Origin: Kitasatospora sp. MAA4
GTDB taxonomy: Bacteria; Actinomycetota; Actinomycetes; Streptomycetales; Streptomycetaceae
NCBI RefSeq assembly: GCF_029893355.1
Contig: NZ_JARZAI010000040.1
Location: forward strand, 1 to 60,776
Length of the DNA: 60,776 nucleotides
Direction of reading: 5' to 3'
Shown one piece after another: positions 42,859-50,181 of the stretch. Numbering within the stretch: the first letter of the stretch is position 1; each line of letters begins with the position of its first letter. The translations under genes and the position numbers were made by a program. The notes under the pieces are model-generated. The model was not told the DNA's origin. It was given only the letters and a program-made list of their open reading frames with translations, and made no database searches.

Positions 42859-43064
42859 CAGCTCGACTCCCCGTTCTCGGCCGCCCTGTTCCGGGCCTCG
42901 GTCACCAGGTCGCGTGCCAGTGCGGCTGCCTTGTCGGCGAGGGTGGCGATGTGGGGGAAGAGCAGGCCCCCGGTGTGGTCGGGGGCGAACGGGTCGATCT
43001 CCGGCGCCAGGCCGCCGAGTTCGTTCAGCAGTAACCGCAGACGTACCCGCGTCCGGCCGCTCAT
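42858..43064 (-). CDS. small hypothetical protein of the transfer operon (68 aa)
   Basis: The sequence is MSGRTRVRLRLLLNELGG and then a helical, charged C-terminus (LADKAAALARDLVTEARNR). It overlaps both neighbours by a few bases and has good third-position GC. AICEs often carry such short genes between the SCO3933-type regulator and tra. No function is known, and no motif is recognised. Confidence 0.7.
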   Translation of the reverse strand: MSGRTRVRLRLLLNELGGLAPEIDPFAPDHTGGLLFPHIATLADKAAALARDLVTEARNRAAENGESS

Positions 43065-43438
43065 CAGGCGTCACCCTTGCGCGACGAGGCCGGCGCCGAA
43101 GCGGGTGCGGCTGCCGGGGCCGGCGGCGCGGCGGGGGTGATGGAGTCGGCGCGGAAGGACAGGCCGTGCCGGTCGCCCATGGCCCAGGAGAAGGCCATCA
43201 GTCCGGTGACGTCGACCCGCACGCCCTCGGTGACGCCGGCCGGTTCGCCGGTGACGCTGATCTCGATGATCGAGGCCCGTCGGCCCTCCTGGCGCACGGC
43301 GACGCCGACAGTGAAGACGGGGACGCCGTCGCGGTTGGTCTTGACCTCACCGGTTTCCCGGTTGGCGATGCGCACTTCGGGGGCGACGATGCAGGTCATG
43401 GCGCCGAGCCGGGCGCCGTCGACAGGGATCGACTGCAT
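43064..43438 (-). CDS. SCO3933-family regulatory protein
   Basis: The protein has 124 residues from the ATG at 43438, which has GGAG upstream. The frame to 43459 would cover that ribosome binding site. The text MQSIPVDGARLGAMTCIVAP and ETGEVKTNRDGVPVFTVGVAVRQEGRR is typical of a small AICE protein annotated as the SCO3933 regulatory family. The C-terminus is Pro/Ala-rich. It is the first gene of the minus-strand replication/transfer operon, transcribed away from the GntR gene. Confidence 0.8.
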   Translation of the reverse strand: MQSIPVDGARLGAMTCIVAPEVRIANRETGEVKTNRDGVPVFTVGVAVRQEGRRASIIEISVTGEPAGVTEGVRVDVTGLMAFSWAMGDRHGLSFRADSITPAAPPAPAAAPASAPASSRKGDA

Positions 43439-43471
43439 GGGAACACACTCCAGGGACACGCAAAGGCCGGA

Positions 43472-43486
43472 TGACGATTGTCGTCA
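43472..43486. promoter_or_regulatory. palindromic operator candidate near the transfer-operon promoter
   Basis: TGACGATTGTCGTCA is a perfect inverted repeat (TGACGA, TTG spacer, TCGTCA) 34 bases before the SCO3933-family start. The complement of 43482-43487 reads TTGACG, which could be the minus-strand -35 box. The GntR protein would naturally bind here. Confidence 0.5.
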
Positions 43487-43564
43487 AACGTACGTACCTT
43501 TGCCGGTCCTGATGATGCGCCGCTTGACGCCCCAGTGCAAGCGATTCATGCTGACGTTTAACGC

Positions 43565-43593
43565 TTGCCGTCTGACGACAGACTCTCTATAGG
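43565..43593 (+). promoter_or_regulatory. predicted GntR promoter with operator in the spacer
   Basis: TTGCCG (43565-43570) and TATAGG (43588-43593) are spaced by 17 bases. The palindrome GTCTGACGACAGAC (43570-43583) lies between them, so a bound dimer would block RNA polymerase. TGACGA is shared with the operator candidate at 43472. Confidence 0.55.
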
Positions 43594-43683
43594 TGCCCGA
43601 GCTGGGCAAACGATCACAAAACACCACTCGACAACACACGAGCGGGCCACTCCCCGGCGCCCGCACCAAGGGGTCAACAGCCG

Positions 43684-44472
43684 ATGGCCGTCATCCGCAA
43701 CGAAGCCCTGCACAAGCAGGTCGCCACCGCCATGCGCACATCCATCACGGCCGGCGAATGGCCGCCAGGCACCCAACTCCCCACCGAGACCGACCTTGCC
43801 ACCACCTACGGCGTCTCCCGCCCCACCGTCCGCCTCGCCGTCGCAGCACTGCGCACCGAAGGCCTGCTGGACGTGAAGCAAGGCAGGGGCACCTTCGTCC
43901 GGGACACCGTCCACGGCCCCAGCGCCACCGTCGAGCAGAGCATCACCCGGCACGGCATCCGATTCGAGACCTCAACCGATGCGTGGTGGACCGGCGCGGA
44001 GGAAGCCACGGTCTACCGGGTGCCGACTGACAGCATCACCGCCCCACTGCTGGGCATGGACGAGGGCGAGATGACGATCGTCTGCGACCGCCTCCTCACC
44101 AACCCCGCCACCGGCACCCGCGCCCTGCACCGCCTCATGCTCCCGATGGAGCACATCGAGGACACGCCGCTCGTGCGAACGCCGGACGTCACACCCGCCA
44201 AGGCATACGCCATTCTCGCGACCGCTGGGCACGACCTCACCTGGCGCGAGCACGTGAGCGCCCGCATCCCCCAGCCCGACGAACGCAGCACGCTGCAACT
44301 CTCCGAAGCAGCCGCCCTCCTGGTCTCCCACCGCGTCACCATCGACCGCACCCAGGACCAGCCCCTCATCCTCGAACGCCTTCTCATCGGCGCCGAGACG
44401 GCCGCACTCACCTACGCCGTCGAAGCCCAGCAGGCCCCCGAACGCACCCGACGCGCCAAGGCCACCCAATAG
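43684..44472 (+). CDS. GntR-family repressor (Kor-like)
   Basis: The protein has 262 residues. The winged helix (about 5-72) reads LHKQVATAMRTSITAGEWPP, LPTETDLATTYGVSRPTVRLA and GLLDVKQGRGTFV. A UTRA effector domain follows. It corresponds to KorSA-type regulators that keep element replication and transfer genes silent. It is divergent from that operon, with two related palindromes between them. AAGGGG precedes the ATG. The ligand is unknown. Confidence 0.9.
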   Translation: MAVIRNEALHKQVATAMRTSITAGEWPPGTQLPTETDLATTYGVSRPTVRLAVAALRTEGLLDVKQGRGTFVRDTVHGPSATVEQSITRHGIRFETSTDAWWTGAEEATVYRVPTDSITAPLLGMDEGEMTIVCDRLLTNPATGTRALHRLMLPMEHIEDTPLVRTPDVTPAKAYAILATAGHDLTWREHVSARIPQPDERSTLQLSEAAALLVSHRVTIDRTQDQPLILERLLIGAETAALTYAVEAQQAPERTRRAKATQ

Positions 44473-44794
44473 CAGCAGCCCGCGAGACCCCCCGAACACA
44501 GCCGCACGACGGCCACCCCGGGGGCTGTCGCATACCTTCTCTACTTGCTCAAGGCGCCGCGCGAGCGCGGCGCGGCACTCGCCCGTCGGCTCGCGCCCGC
44601 CTCCTGTCTTCGCCCCGGCGTGCGCGGCCGCCGGCGGTGCCGCGAGGAGCGGCAGAGAGAAGGAACAGGGGCTCCGCCCCAGACCCCGGCCCTCTCTCGG
44701 AGGGGGAGGCGGGCAGGTGCGAGGGCGCGGCTTACGTGTGAGTCGCGGGACGGCCCCCTCCTCGACCGGACACCCAAGGGCGTACCCGGAACCC

Positions 44795-44852
44795 CCAGGG
44801 GCCGCCAAGGCCAGGCGCAAGCGTCACGGACGTGAGCCTTGGCGGCCCCTGG
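44795..44852. repeat. 17-bp perfect inverted repeat
   Basis: CCAGGGGCCGCCAAGGC (44795-44811) is exactly complementary to 44836-44852. The 24-base loop holds a smaller TCACG/CGTGA stem. It could form a cruciform or a terminator. It lies in the non-coding block after the GntR gene. Confidence 0.8.
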
Positions 44853-45156
44853 AGAACCCGGGTGCGGCGAAGCTGCCCGATCGAGGAGGGAACCACCCCA
44901 CTCAGTGACACCTGTGCCAGCAGGCCGATGTGAGGAGCCGATCAGGCTTGACCTCAGGTCTATGCCGGGCAAGTACGGCTTCAACGCAGGTGGAGTGGCC
45001 TATACCGCGATGTTGCAGCAGCGGTATGTCTGCCCTGCCCTCTTACTGCTCTGGTGTAGCTACAAGATCCGGGAGAACCTGATCAGCCGAGGAGAGCTAC
45101 GAAGAGCTGAGAAGAGGTAAGAAGAACGAAGACACGGAAGCTATAGTTGGTCGTAT

Positions 45157-45341
45157 CGTGCTTCCGAGCACGGAAGTACTAGCTAGTTTGCCTGCTAGCA
45201 AGTAGCTAGATAGATCTACATCTACGTGCAGAACGTAGACACACCTGGCTCTGCAAACAGGAGAGCCCGAGCTGGCTGCAACCAGACCCGGGCTCCTGTG
45301 TAGAGAGATCGAGTGAGTCCGGCCGACTAGTAACCGGCCGG
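45157..45341. repeat. cluster of hairpins in AT-rich DNA (origin or clt candidate)
   Basis: Four stems follow one another: CGTGCT-TCCG-AGCACG (45157-45172), CTACGT-GCAGA-ACGTAG (45222-45238), ACAGG...CCTGT with inner AGCCCG/CGGGCT (45257-45299) and CCGGCCG...CGGCCGG (45319-45341). Between the first two, TAGCTAG repeats give several CTAG sites, normally rare. The composition and structure suggest a replication or transfer site. Confidence 0.5.
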
Positions 45342-45401
45342 GCTTACTTGTATCAGCCCAGGCCATCCGTCCGGTACGTCCGCTCGATCATGGGCGCAGC
45401 T

Positions 45402-45542
45402 TTAGTGCACCAGCCGCTCTACGCAGCTTGCAACTGCGGTCACCGCCATCAGAGCCGCAACTATCACCTCGTTCCTTGTTGGAGCTGAGGTGATCCGCTT
45501 CCTGCCACGTGACCGCCGCTTTCCCATCTGTTCGTCTCCCAT
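45402..45542 (-). CDS. possible small basic membrane peptide
   Basis: The frame from ATG 45542 gives 46 residues. An internal ATG (MGKRRSRGRKRITSAP) has a better GGGAG ribosome binding site. A basic stretch is followed by one hydrophobic helix (NEVIVAALMAVTAVAS). A second short frame (45464-45625) overlaps it in another register. Either could be spurious; I list it because the start signal and helix are reasonable. Confidence 0.28.
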   Translation of the reverse strand: MGDEQMGKRRSRGRKRITSAPTRNEVIVAALMAVTAVASCVERLVH

Positions 45543-45914
45543 CGCTGGATGTCCTCGCGGCTGGCGAGGGCCTCGACTGTCGCCAAGGCGCCTTGGAGCG
45601 ATGTGAGCTGAACGAGAGTCAGCATACTCGCTCTGCGCGGCCGTTCGGGCGTCGCGGCAGTACCCCCGCCCGAAAGGACTGAGGCGGCCCGGGCGCTAGG
45701 ATCCCAGGTCCGCCTCTGAGCCGTGCGAGGTCAACCGGATCCAACCAACGCTGGCAACCGGGTAGCGGCAGACCTGCTGGTCAGGGAGTTGGGGTAGGAG
45801 CCAGCCGCTGGCCAACAGAGCGCCTAATCAGTCATCGTCTCCCCCAGGTCACCCGAGCCCGAGCTACTCCGGGCCGAAGAGACCCGTTTCGGAAAACGTG
45901 AACTCACCCTGCTC

Positions 45915-46220
45915 TTAAGCGACTTCTTCTGGCGCCTTCTCTGTGGCGAGCTGGAGAAGCTGCTGCAACCTCTCCCATCCCTGCCGCGGACCCACCAGGC
46001 GTACCCAGCCCCGCCCCTGGGCGTCCGTGTCAGCGATTGCCCTCAGCTGCCAGCGCTCGACTCCGCACCCGACCAGCAGCTCGTTCACCTCTTCAGCGGC
46101 ATCCCGTGCTGCCCGCCAGCCGGCGGCGTAGTCGACGCCGGGTAGCCAGGCCCACGCGTCCGGATCCCAACTCTCAGGCCCACGCCCAGCGAAGCCAACA
46201 TCCCCGTGCAGTGTCCTCAA
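45915..46220 (-). CDS. hypothetical protein (101 aa)
   Basis: The peptide has a Trp-rich start (SWDPDAWAWLPGVDYAAGWR) followed by a helix (AARDAAEEVNELLVGCGVERW) and a strand pattern ending in LQQLLQLATEKAPEEVA. It looks like a folded small protein with good codon bias. The start is uncertain: TTG at 46220 gives this length, and no ATG lies in frame before the conserved-looking part. It may be a cargo gene of the element. I do not recognise the family. Confidence 0.5.
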   Translation of the reverse strand: MRTLHGDVGFAGRGPESWDPDAWAWLPGVDYAAGWRAARDAAEEVNELLVGCGVERWQLRAIADTDAQGRGWVRLVGPRQGWERLQQLLQLATEKAPEEVA

Positions 46221-46304
46221 CTCCCTTGCTCCGTAACCACCCCAGGCAATCCGTGCACGGACATGCCGAAGACCCCGGTACCATCGGCACCGGGTTCACA
46301 CCCA

Positions 46305-46344
46305 CCGGACCACCCCAGCCCGCCAAGGATTCGGGGTGGTCCGG
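46305..46344. terminator. terminator hairpin between two cargo genes
   Basis: CCGGACCACCCC (46305-46316) pairs perfectly with GGGGTGGTCCGG (46333-46344), a 12-bp stem. Two further weaker GC hairpins flank it (about 46274 and 46361). It probably ends transcription of the minus-strand gene at 46509. Confidence 0.6.
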
Positions 46345-46508
46345 ACTCGTTTCTTCGGTTGCCCCACGCCGGGTGGGGTGGGTCCGGACGCCTACCGGGG
46401 GAACGCGGCGCCCGGACCCAGCTCAGGGAGACTCGGACGAGGTGGCTTGACCGCGATGCGCCGGGCCGCAGTTGGCCCGTAGCGGCTGCTCTTCCCCGCC
46501 CTGTCCGA

Positions 46509-46808
46509 TCACTGCGACGTCACCGCTCCAACCGGCCGCACGCTCACCGTGTGCAGGCCGTCCGGCAGAGCGCACGTCAGTTCCACCTTGCCGTTGCTCA
46601 CCAGGGACTGTGTCACGTACTTCGCCGCGTCGGGGCGAGTCAGGTAGTAGTGGAAGCAGTCGGCCGAGAACGCGTCCAGCGGCAGGTGGCGCATCGACTC
46701 CCACAGTGCCGCCAACGCATCCGGCAGCCGCTCGAACGTCGCCGGATCCGTGATCCCGCTGATCTCCGCCCTCACTGCCCCCACCGACCCACGAACTCCA
46801 CTTGTCAT
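46509..46808 (-). CDS. hypothetical protein (99 aa)
   Basis: The sequence has an N-terminal helical part (RAEISGITDPATFERLPDAL), an aromatic middle (DCFHYYLTRPDAAKYVTQSL) and a beta-like end (GKVELTCALPDGLHTVSVRPVG). The ATG is preceded by an AGGGGG ribosome binding site. It lies 76 bases downstream of the small CxxC gene on the same strand, so it may belong to its operon. The family is not recognised. Confidence 0.6.
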   Translation of the reverse strand: MTSGVRGSVGAVRAEISGITDPATFERLPDALAALWESMRHLPLDAFSADCFHYYLTRPDAAKYVTQSLVSNGKVELTCALPDGLHTVSVRPVGAVTSQ

Positions 46809-46884
46809 CGCTGATCCCCCTCTCGACTCGGCCCGCCGCCGGGAAGACCGGCCACGTCACGTCCCAACTTGGTCGAGTGCCTGC

Positions 46885-47064
46885 TCACCCCGATACCTCC
46901 CCGTTCCGCCGAGGGTGGTGCGCGTGAACCATCAGCCGCCGCCCGTCCACCCGCACGAACCGCACCGCCGCCGCCCGCGCCAGCCCGGCACCGCAGTAGA
47001 AGCACCGCCCCCTACGCATCCGCTCAGCCGAGCCGCCATCACCTCGTGCCCCGTCCCGCCCCAT
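46885..47064 (-). CDS. small CxxC protein (59 aa)
   Basis: The ATG shares a base with the stop of the ATP-binding gene (TGATG), so the two are translationally coupled. The peptide ends RRGRCFYCGAGLARAAAV, then RFVRVDGRRLMVHAHHPRRN. CxxC plus HxHH could bind zinc in a half ribbon. Its 15-residue start may be dispensable, with a second ATG at MRRGRC. No family is recognised. The coupling suggests a partner of the anti-sigma-type ATPase. Confidence 0.6.
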   Translation of the reverse strand: MGRDGARGDGGSAERMRRGRCFYCGAGLARAAAVRFVRVDGRRLMVHAHHPRRNGEVSG

Positions 47065-47510
47065 CAGCAGCCACCCCGAGCCGCTGGCACGACAGCCCAG
47101 ACCACCTTGCCGATGCCGACCGGACGAGGACCACAGCCCCACCTCTCCGAGAGCTCTTCGACCAGGAGCAAGCCGCGTCCGCTCTCCTGCTCCAAGTCCA
47201 GTCCTTGGACCACCGGGTAGGTGCTGCTGGCGTCGTGCACCTCGATCCGCAACCGGACCTCGTCCACGTCCAGGTGGACCCAGACCAGCTGATCGCGGCG
47301 GGTCCCGTGCCGCACCGCGTTGGCCACCAGCTCCGAAGCCACCAGCTCCCCTGCTTCGGCGAACCGCTCGCCGCCCTCGACCCGGGCAAGCAAGTTGTCC
47401 AGCAACTTCCGGGCGAATCCAGGCGACTTGGGACTGCGCGGCAGCCAACACTCATCCTCACCCGCCGGAGCGGGCGTTCTCTCGTTCAGTTCGATCCTGG
47501 AGACGGCCAC
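47064..47510 (-). CDS. anti-sigma-type ATP-binding protein (HATPase_c)
   Basis: The protein has 148 residues, a single GHKL ATPase domain. The N-box is ELVASELVANAVRHGT, the G1-like motif is EVHDASSTYPVV and the G2 is SGRGLLLVEELSERWG. Streptomycetes have many such RsbW-like proteins. They bind sigma factors or other partners, or act as orphan regulators. It is divergent from the XRE-TPR gene across a palindromic site. The GTG start has AGGTG upstream. Confidence 0.85.
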   Translation of the reverse strand: MAVSRIELNERTPAPAGEDECWLPRSPKSPGFARKLLDNLLARVEGGERFAEAGELVASELVANAVRHGTRRDQLVWVHLDVDEVRLRIEVHDASSTYPVVQGLDLEQESGRGLLLVEELSERWGCGPRPVGIGKVVWAVVPAARGGC

Positions 47511-47611
47511 GGCAGGAGCACCTCACATGCGACTCGGCCGTACGGCGCCGGCAGTTCCGGCGTCTGACTCCAGCATCGGCAAACGGCAGTCACGGGATAT
47601 ACCCAGCGCGA

Positions 47612-47628
47612 TTACCCAACGTGGGTAA
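47612..47628. promoter_or_regulatory. palindromic operator candidate in the divergent cargo promoter
   Basis: TTACCCA-ACG-TGGGTAA is a perfect 7-bp inverted repeat. A half site TACCCA lies at 47599-47604. The position between the divergent ATP-binding and XRE-TPR genes suggests a binding site for the XRE protein. Confidence 0.5.
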
Positions 47629-47691
47629 ACTCGCACGTAGTCAACTGGCTTGAAGCGACCGGAAGATCCGTCGAAGCCCGAGGAGACACTC

Positions 47692-48978
47692 GTGACAGCA
47701 GCCCAGCCGCCGCATGGGCTGCCGCGCGCCATCCTGACGGATCCCGAGATGATCACCGCTTGTCGAACGCGGGAGTTCGGAGCCGTCTTTCGCCTGCTCA
47801 AGCAGGCGGGCGTCTATCCCTCAATGATCGCCCGCGCATGCGATCTGACGCCCAGTCGGGTCGGTGAGGCCATCTCCGGCAAGCGGAAGATCGAGAAGAT
47901 CGATCTCGTCGAGCGGATCGCCGACGGTCTCCACATCCCCGGAAGCATGCTGGGCCTCGCCAAGCGGGCCTGGGAACACGGTGGCACGGTAGTCCCCAAG
48001 CAGGCCCAGAGCCACGGCCTGGAGAACGACGAGGCCGGCCCGGGGCCTCTGATCGATCCGGAGTTCTTTGCCGCACACATCCGAACGCTCATGCCCAATC
48101 ACTACCGGACCGTGAACCTGCTCGGTGCCCGCCACGCGCTCGACTCCGTGGAGCGGCATCTTCGAGTGATCAACCGGCTCCAGACACAGACCGACGGAGC
48201 AGCCAGGGACGGACTGCTCACCCTGGGCGCCCGGATCGCCGAGTTCCTCGGCTGGCTGCACCAGGACCTCGGCGACTTCACCCAGGCGACCTACTGGTCC
48301 GATCGAGCGATGGAGTGGGCCCAGCAGACCGGCGACGACGTCATGGCGGCGTACGTCCTGTTCCGCAAAAGCAACCAGGCCACGGCACGCCGCAGTCCGC
48401 AACAGGCTGTCTCGCTTGCCCGAGCAGCGCAACGGGCGCCGGGAGTAACCGTCACCATCCGTGCACTTGCCGCTCAGCAGGAGGCCCAGGGGCACGCGCT
48501 GCTGGGCAATCCCAGATTCGCCCAGTTGAAGTTCGACGAGGCTCACGAACTCGCTCTGGCCGGAGCTGCCGCGTCGCAGGAAGACACCGCGTTGGACACG
48601 TCCTACTGCACGCCCACATACGTCGAGATGCAGCGGGCCAACTACCTGATCGAGTCGGGAGAGCCGATGCGGGCTGCCCAGGCGCTTGAGTCGGAGCTGC
48701 GGATACTGCCGCAGGTGTACCGCAACGACCACGGCGTCTACCTCTCCCGGCTGGCCCGAGCCTACGCAACCGCCGGCGAACCGGAGCAGGGAGCTGAAGC
48801 CGCCGGCCGGGCACTGTCGATCGTGCTGGACACCGAGTCCGCCCGCGCGATGGGCGAGTTGGCAGCAGCAGAACAGGCCCTCCAACAGTGGAGCGACGTG
48901 CCGTCAGTTGCCGCCTTCACCGCCCGGTTCACGCTCGCCCGAGGTGTCGCCGCCTATGGCCTTCGAGCCAGCCAATGA
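47692..48978 (+). CDS. XRE-type regulator with TPR-like C-terminus
   Basis: The protein has 428 residues from GTG 47692, chosen for its GAGGAGACACTC leader. A degenerate helix-turn-helix lies at about 40-95: SMIARACDLTPSRVGEAISG and RIADGLHIPGSM. The remaining 300 residues are all-helical repeats (LGWLHQDLGDFTQATYWSDRA, LARAYATAGEPEQGAEAAGRA), the TPR-like sensor type known in streptomycete regulators. Its stop overlaps the creatininase ATG (ATGA), so it is co-expressed with the enzyme. The signal is unknown. Confidence 0.83.
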   Translation: MTAAQPPHGLPRAILTDPEMITACRTREFGAVFRLLKQAGVYPSMIARACDLTPSRVGEAISGKRKIEKIDLVERIADGLHIPGSMLGLAKRAWEHGGTVVPKQAQSHGLENDEAGPGPLIDPEFFAAHIRTLMPNHYRTVNLLGARHALDSVERHLRVINRLQTQTDGAARDGLLTLGARIAEFLGWLHQDLGDFTQATYWSDRAMEWAQQTGDDVMAAYVLFRKSNQATARRSPQQAVSLARAAQRAPGVTVTIRALAAQQEAQGHALLGNPRFAQLKFDEAHELALAGAAASQEDTALDTSYCTPTYVEMQRANYLIESGEPMRAAQALESELRILPQVYRNDHGVYLSRLARAYATAGEPEQGAEAAGRALSIVLDTESARAMGELAAAEQALQQWSDVPSVAAFTARFTLARGVAAYGLRASQ

Positions 48979-49706
48979 GTAAAGCTGGGCTCATGGACGC
49001 AACGATCACCAACGCAACCTCCGGGGACGAGCGACGTCGAGGGCCCAAGGTGGCCGTTCTACCGGTCGGCAGCTTCGAACAGCACGGCGACCACCTGCCA
49101 CTCACCACCGACACCGTGATCGCGAGCCTGATCGCCCGCCGGATCGCCGACGACTACGACCTGTTCCTGCTGCCGCCCATCACCATCGCCTGCTCCCACG
49201 AGCACGCACCGATGCCCGGCACGGTAAGCATCAGCGCCACCACCCTCTACGCCGTCATCAACGACATCTGGCGATCACTCCAGGCATCCGGCGTCCCTGG
49301 CCTCCTCGTCGTCAACGCCCACGGCGGCAACTACGTCCTCGCCAACGTCGTCCAGGAAGCCAACACCACCGGCCGAAACCTGGCCCTCTTCCCCGTCCGC
49401 GACGACTGGCACCAGGCCCGCGAACACGCAGGCCTGGAGAGCAGCGGCGCCGAGGACATGCACGGCGGAGAGCTGGAGGTCTCGATCCTCCTCCACGGCG
49501 CCCCCGAGCTGGTCCGCGAAGGCATCGCCGCGGACGACCACGTCGCCACCGACCGCCCCCACCTGCTGACCCTCGGCATGGCCGGCTACACCGAGAACGG
49601 CATCATCGGCCGCCCCTCCCTCGCCACCGCCACCAAGGGCAAGGCCCTCCTGGACAGCCTGTCCCGATCGGCCGCTGCCCACCTGGCGATCCTTACGGAG
49701 AGCTGA
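48975..49706 (+). CDS. creatininase-family amidohydrolase
   Basis: The protein has 243 residues. Metal-binding motifs are PVGSFEQHGDHLPLTTDT (Glu, His, Asp), LLVVNAHGGNYVLANVV and DMHGGELEVSILLH. The family hydrolyses small cyclic or linear amides (creatinine; mycofactocin MftE is another member). The ATG overlaps the XRE-TPR stop. A second ATG 18 bases on (MDATITN) is an alternative start. It ends 70 bases before the rebuilt yccF. The substrate is unknown. Confidence 0.87.
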   Translation: MSKAGLMDATITNATSGDERRRGPKVAVLPVGSFEQHGDHLPLTTDTVIASLIARRIADDYDLFLLPPITIACSHEHAPMPGTVSISATTLYAVINDIWRSLQASGVPGLLVVNAHGGNYVLANVVQEANTTGRNLALFPVRDDWHQAREHAGLESSGAEDMHGGELEVSILLHGAPELVREGIAADDHVATDRPHLLTLGMAGYTENGIIGRPSLATATKGKALLDSLSRSAAAHLAILTES

Positions 49707-49776
49707 AGCCGTCCCGGGCCCTGCTTCGAGCGTGTGTGCCGTGGTCGGAGCCCGCAAGGAGTGGGAGGCTGGATCT

Positions 49777-50178
49777 ATGAAGGTGATCGAGTTCGTTCTC
49801 AACGTGATCTGGCTGGTCTTCTGCGGGATCTGGATGGCCATCGGCTACACGATCGCTGGAATTGTCTGTTGTGTCCTTATTATTACGATTCCATTTGGCA
49901 TTGCGAGCTTCCGTATCGCTGGCTACATCCTGTGGCCGTTCGGGCGCACGACGGTGGACAAGCCGGACGCCGGGGCAGGGTCCTTCGTGGGCAATGTGAT
50001 CTGGTTCGTCTTCGCGGGGTGGTGGTTGGCGCTGGCGCACCTGGTGACGAGCATCCCGCTGTTCCTGTCGATCATCGGGATCCCGTTCGGCTGGGCGAAC
50101 CTGAAGATGATCCCGATCTCGCTGATGCCGCTGGGCCGTGAGGTCGTCTCCTCGGACCAGGGGTTCGGCGGGCGCTGA
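49777..50178 (+). CDS. yccF: YccF-domain membrane protein, rebuilt across attR
   Basis: The protein has 133 residues with two YccF halves: LNVIWLVFCGIWMAIGYTIAG with IITIPFGIASFRIAGYILWPFG, then GNVIWFVFAGWWLALAHLV with IIGIPFGWANLKMIPISL. About the first 42 codons come from the element and the rest from the host. Codon use changes visibly: AT-ending codons (CTT ATT ATT ACG ATT) occur just before the junction. GGGAGG lies before the ATG, stronger than in the truncated host copy. The function of YccF proteins is unknown. Confidence 0.88.
   Translation: MKVIEFVLNVIWLVFCGIWMAIGYTIAGIVCCVLIITIPFGIASFRIAGYILWPFGRTTVDKPDAGAGSFVGNVIWFVFAGWWLALAHLVTSIPLFLSIIGIPFGWANLKMIPISLMPLGREVVSSDQGFGGR
49879..49908. 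other. attR junction of the integrative element
   Basis: ACGATTCC (49885-49892) matches attL. Element DNA is on the left and the host yccF body on the right. Reading frame is kept through the junction. Scattered matches with attL extend about 10 bases further, so the exact crossover base pair is open. Confidence 0.7.
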
Positions 50179-50181
50179 GTC

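Larger units (their letters stand above)
44473..45914. other. large non-coding control region of the element
   Basis: About 1.44 kb without a convincing gene. It starts with GC-rich hairpins (44554-44573 and the GGGGCTCCGCCCC type near 44669), has a 17-bp perfect inverted repeat at 44795-44852, then turns AT-rich from about 45100 with a cluster of four hairpins (45157-45341). In related elements the double-strand origin, the single-strand origin and the cis-acting transfer locus (clt) lie in such DNA near the kor gene. I could not recognise Tra-binding repeats with certainty. Confidence 0.5.
37525..49892. mobile_element. actinomycete integrative element inserted in yccF
   Basis: The element is about 12.4 kb, bounded by the ACGATTCC-containing junctions. 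It has the AICE set: integrase, HUH replication initiator, FtsK-like septal DNA translocase, small accessory proteins and a divergent GntR (Kor-type) regulator. Unlike pSAM2-type elements it uses a serine integrase, not a tyrosine one, and a protein gene, not a tRNA, as target. The right end brings a new 5' part of yccF, including its ribosome binding site. Cargo lies between 45.9 and 49.7 kb. Confidence 0.82.

Noticed and set aside
45097..45366. 89-codon minus-strand frame in the element control region
   Set aside because: It runs through the hairpin cluster, has no ribosome binding site and has irregular codon use.
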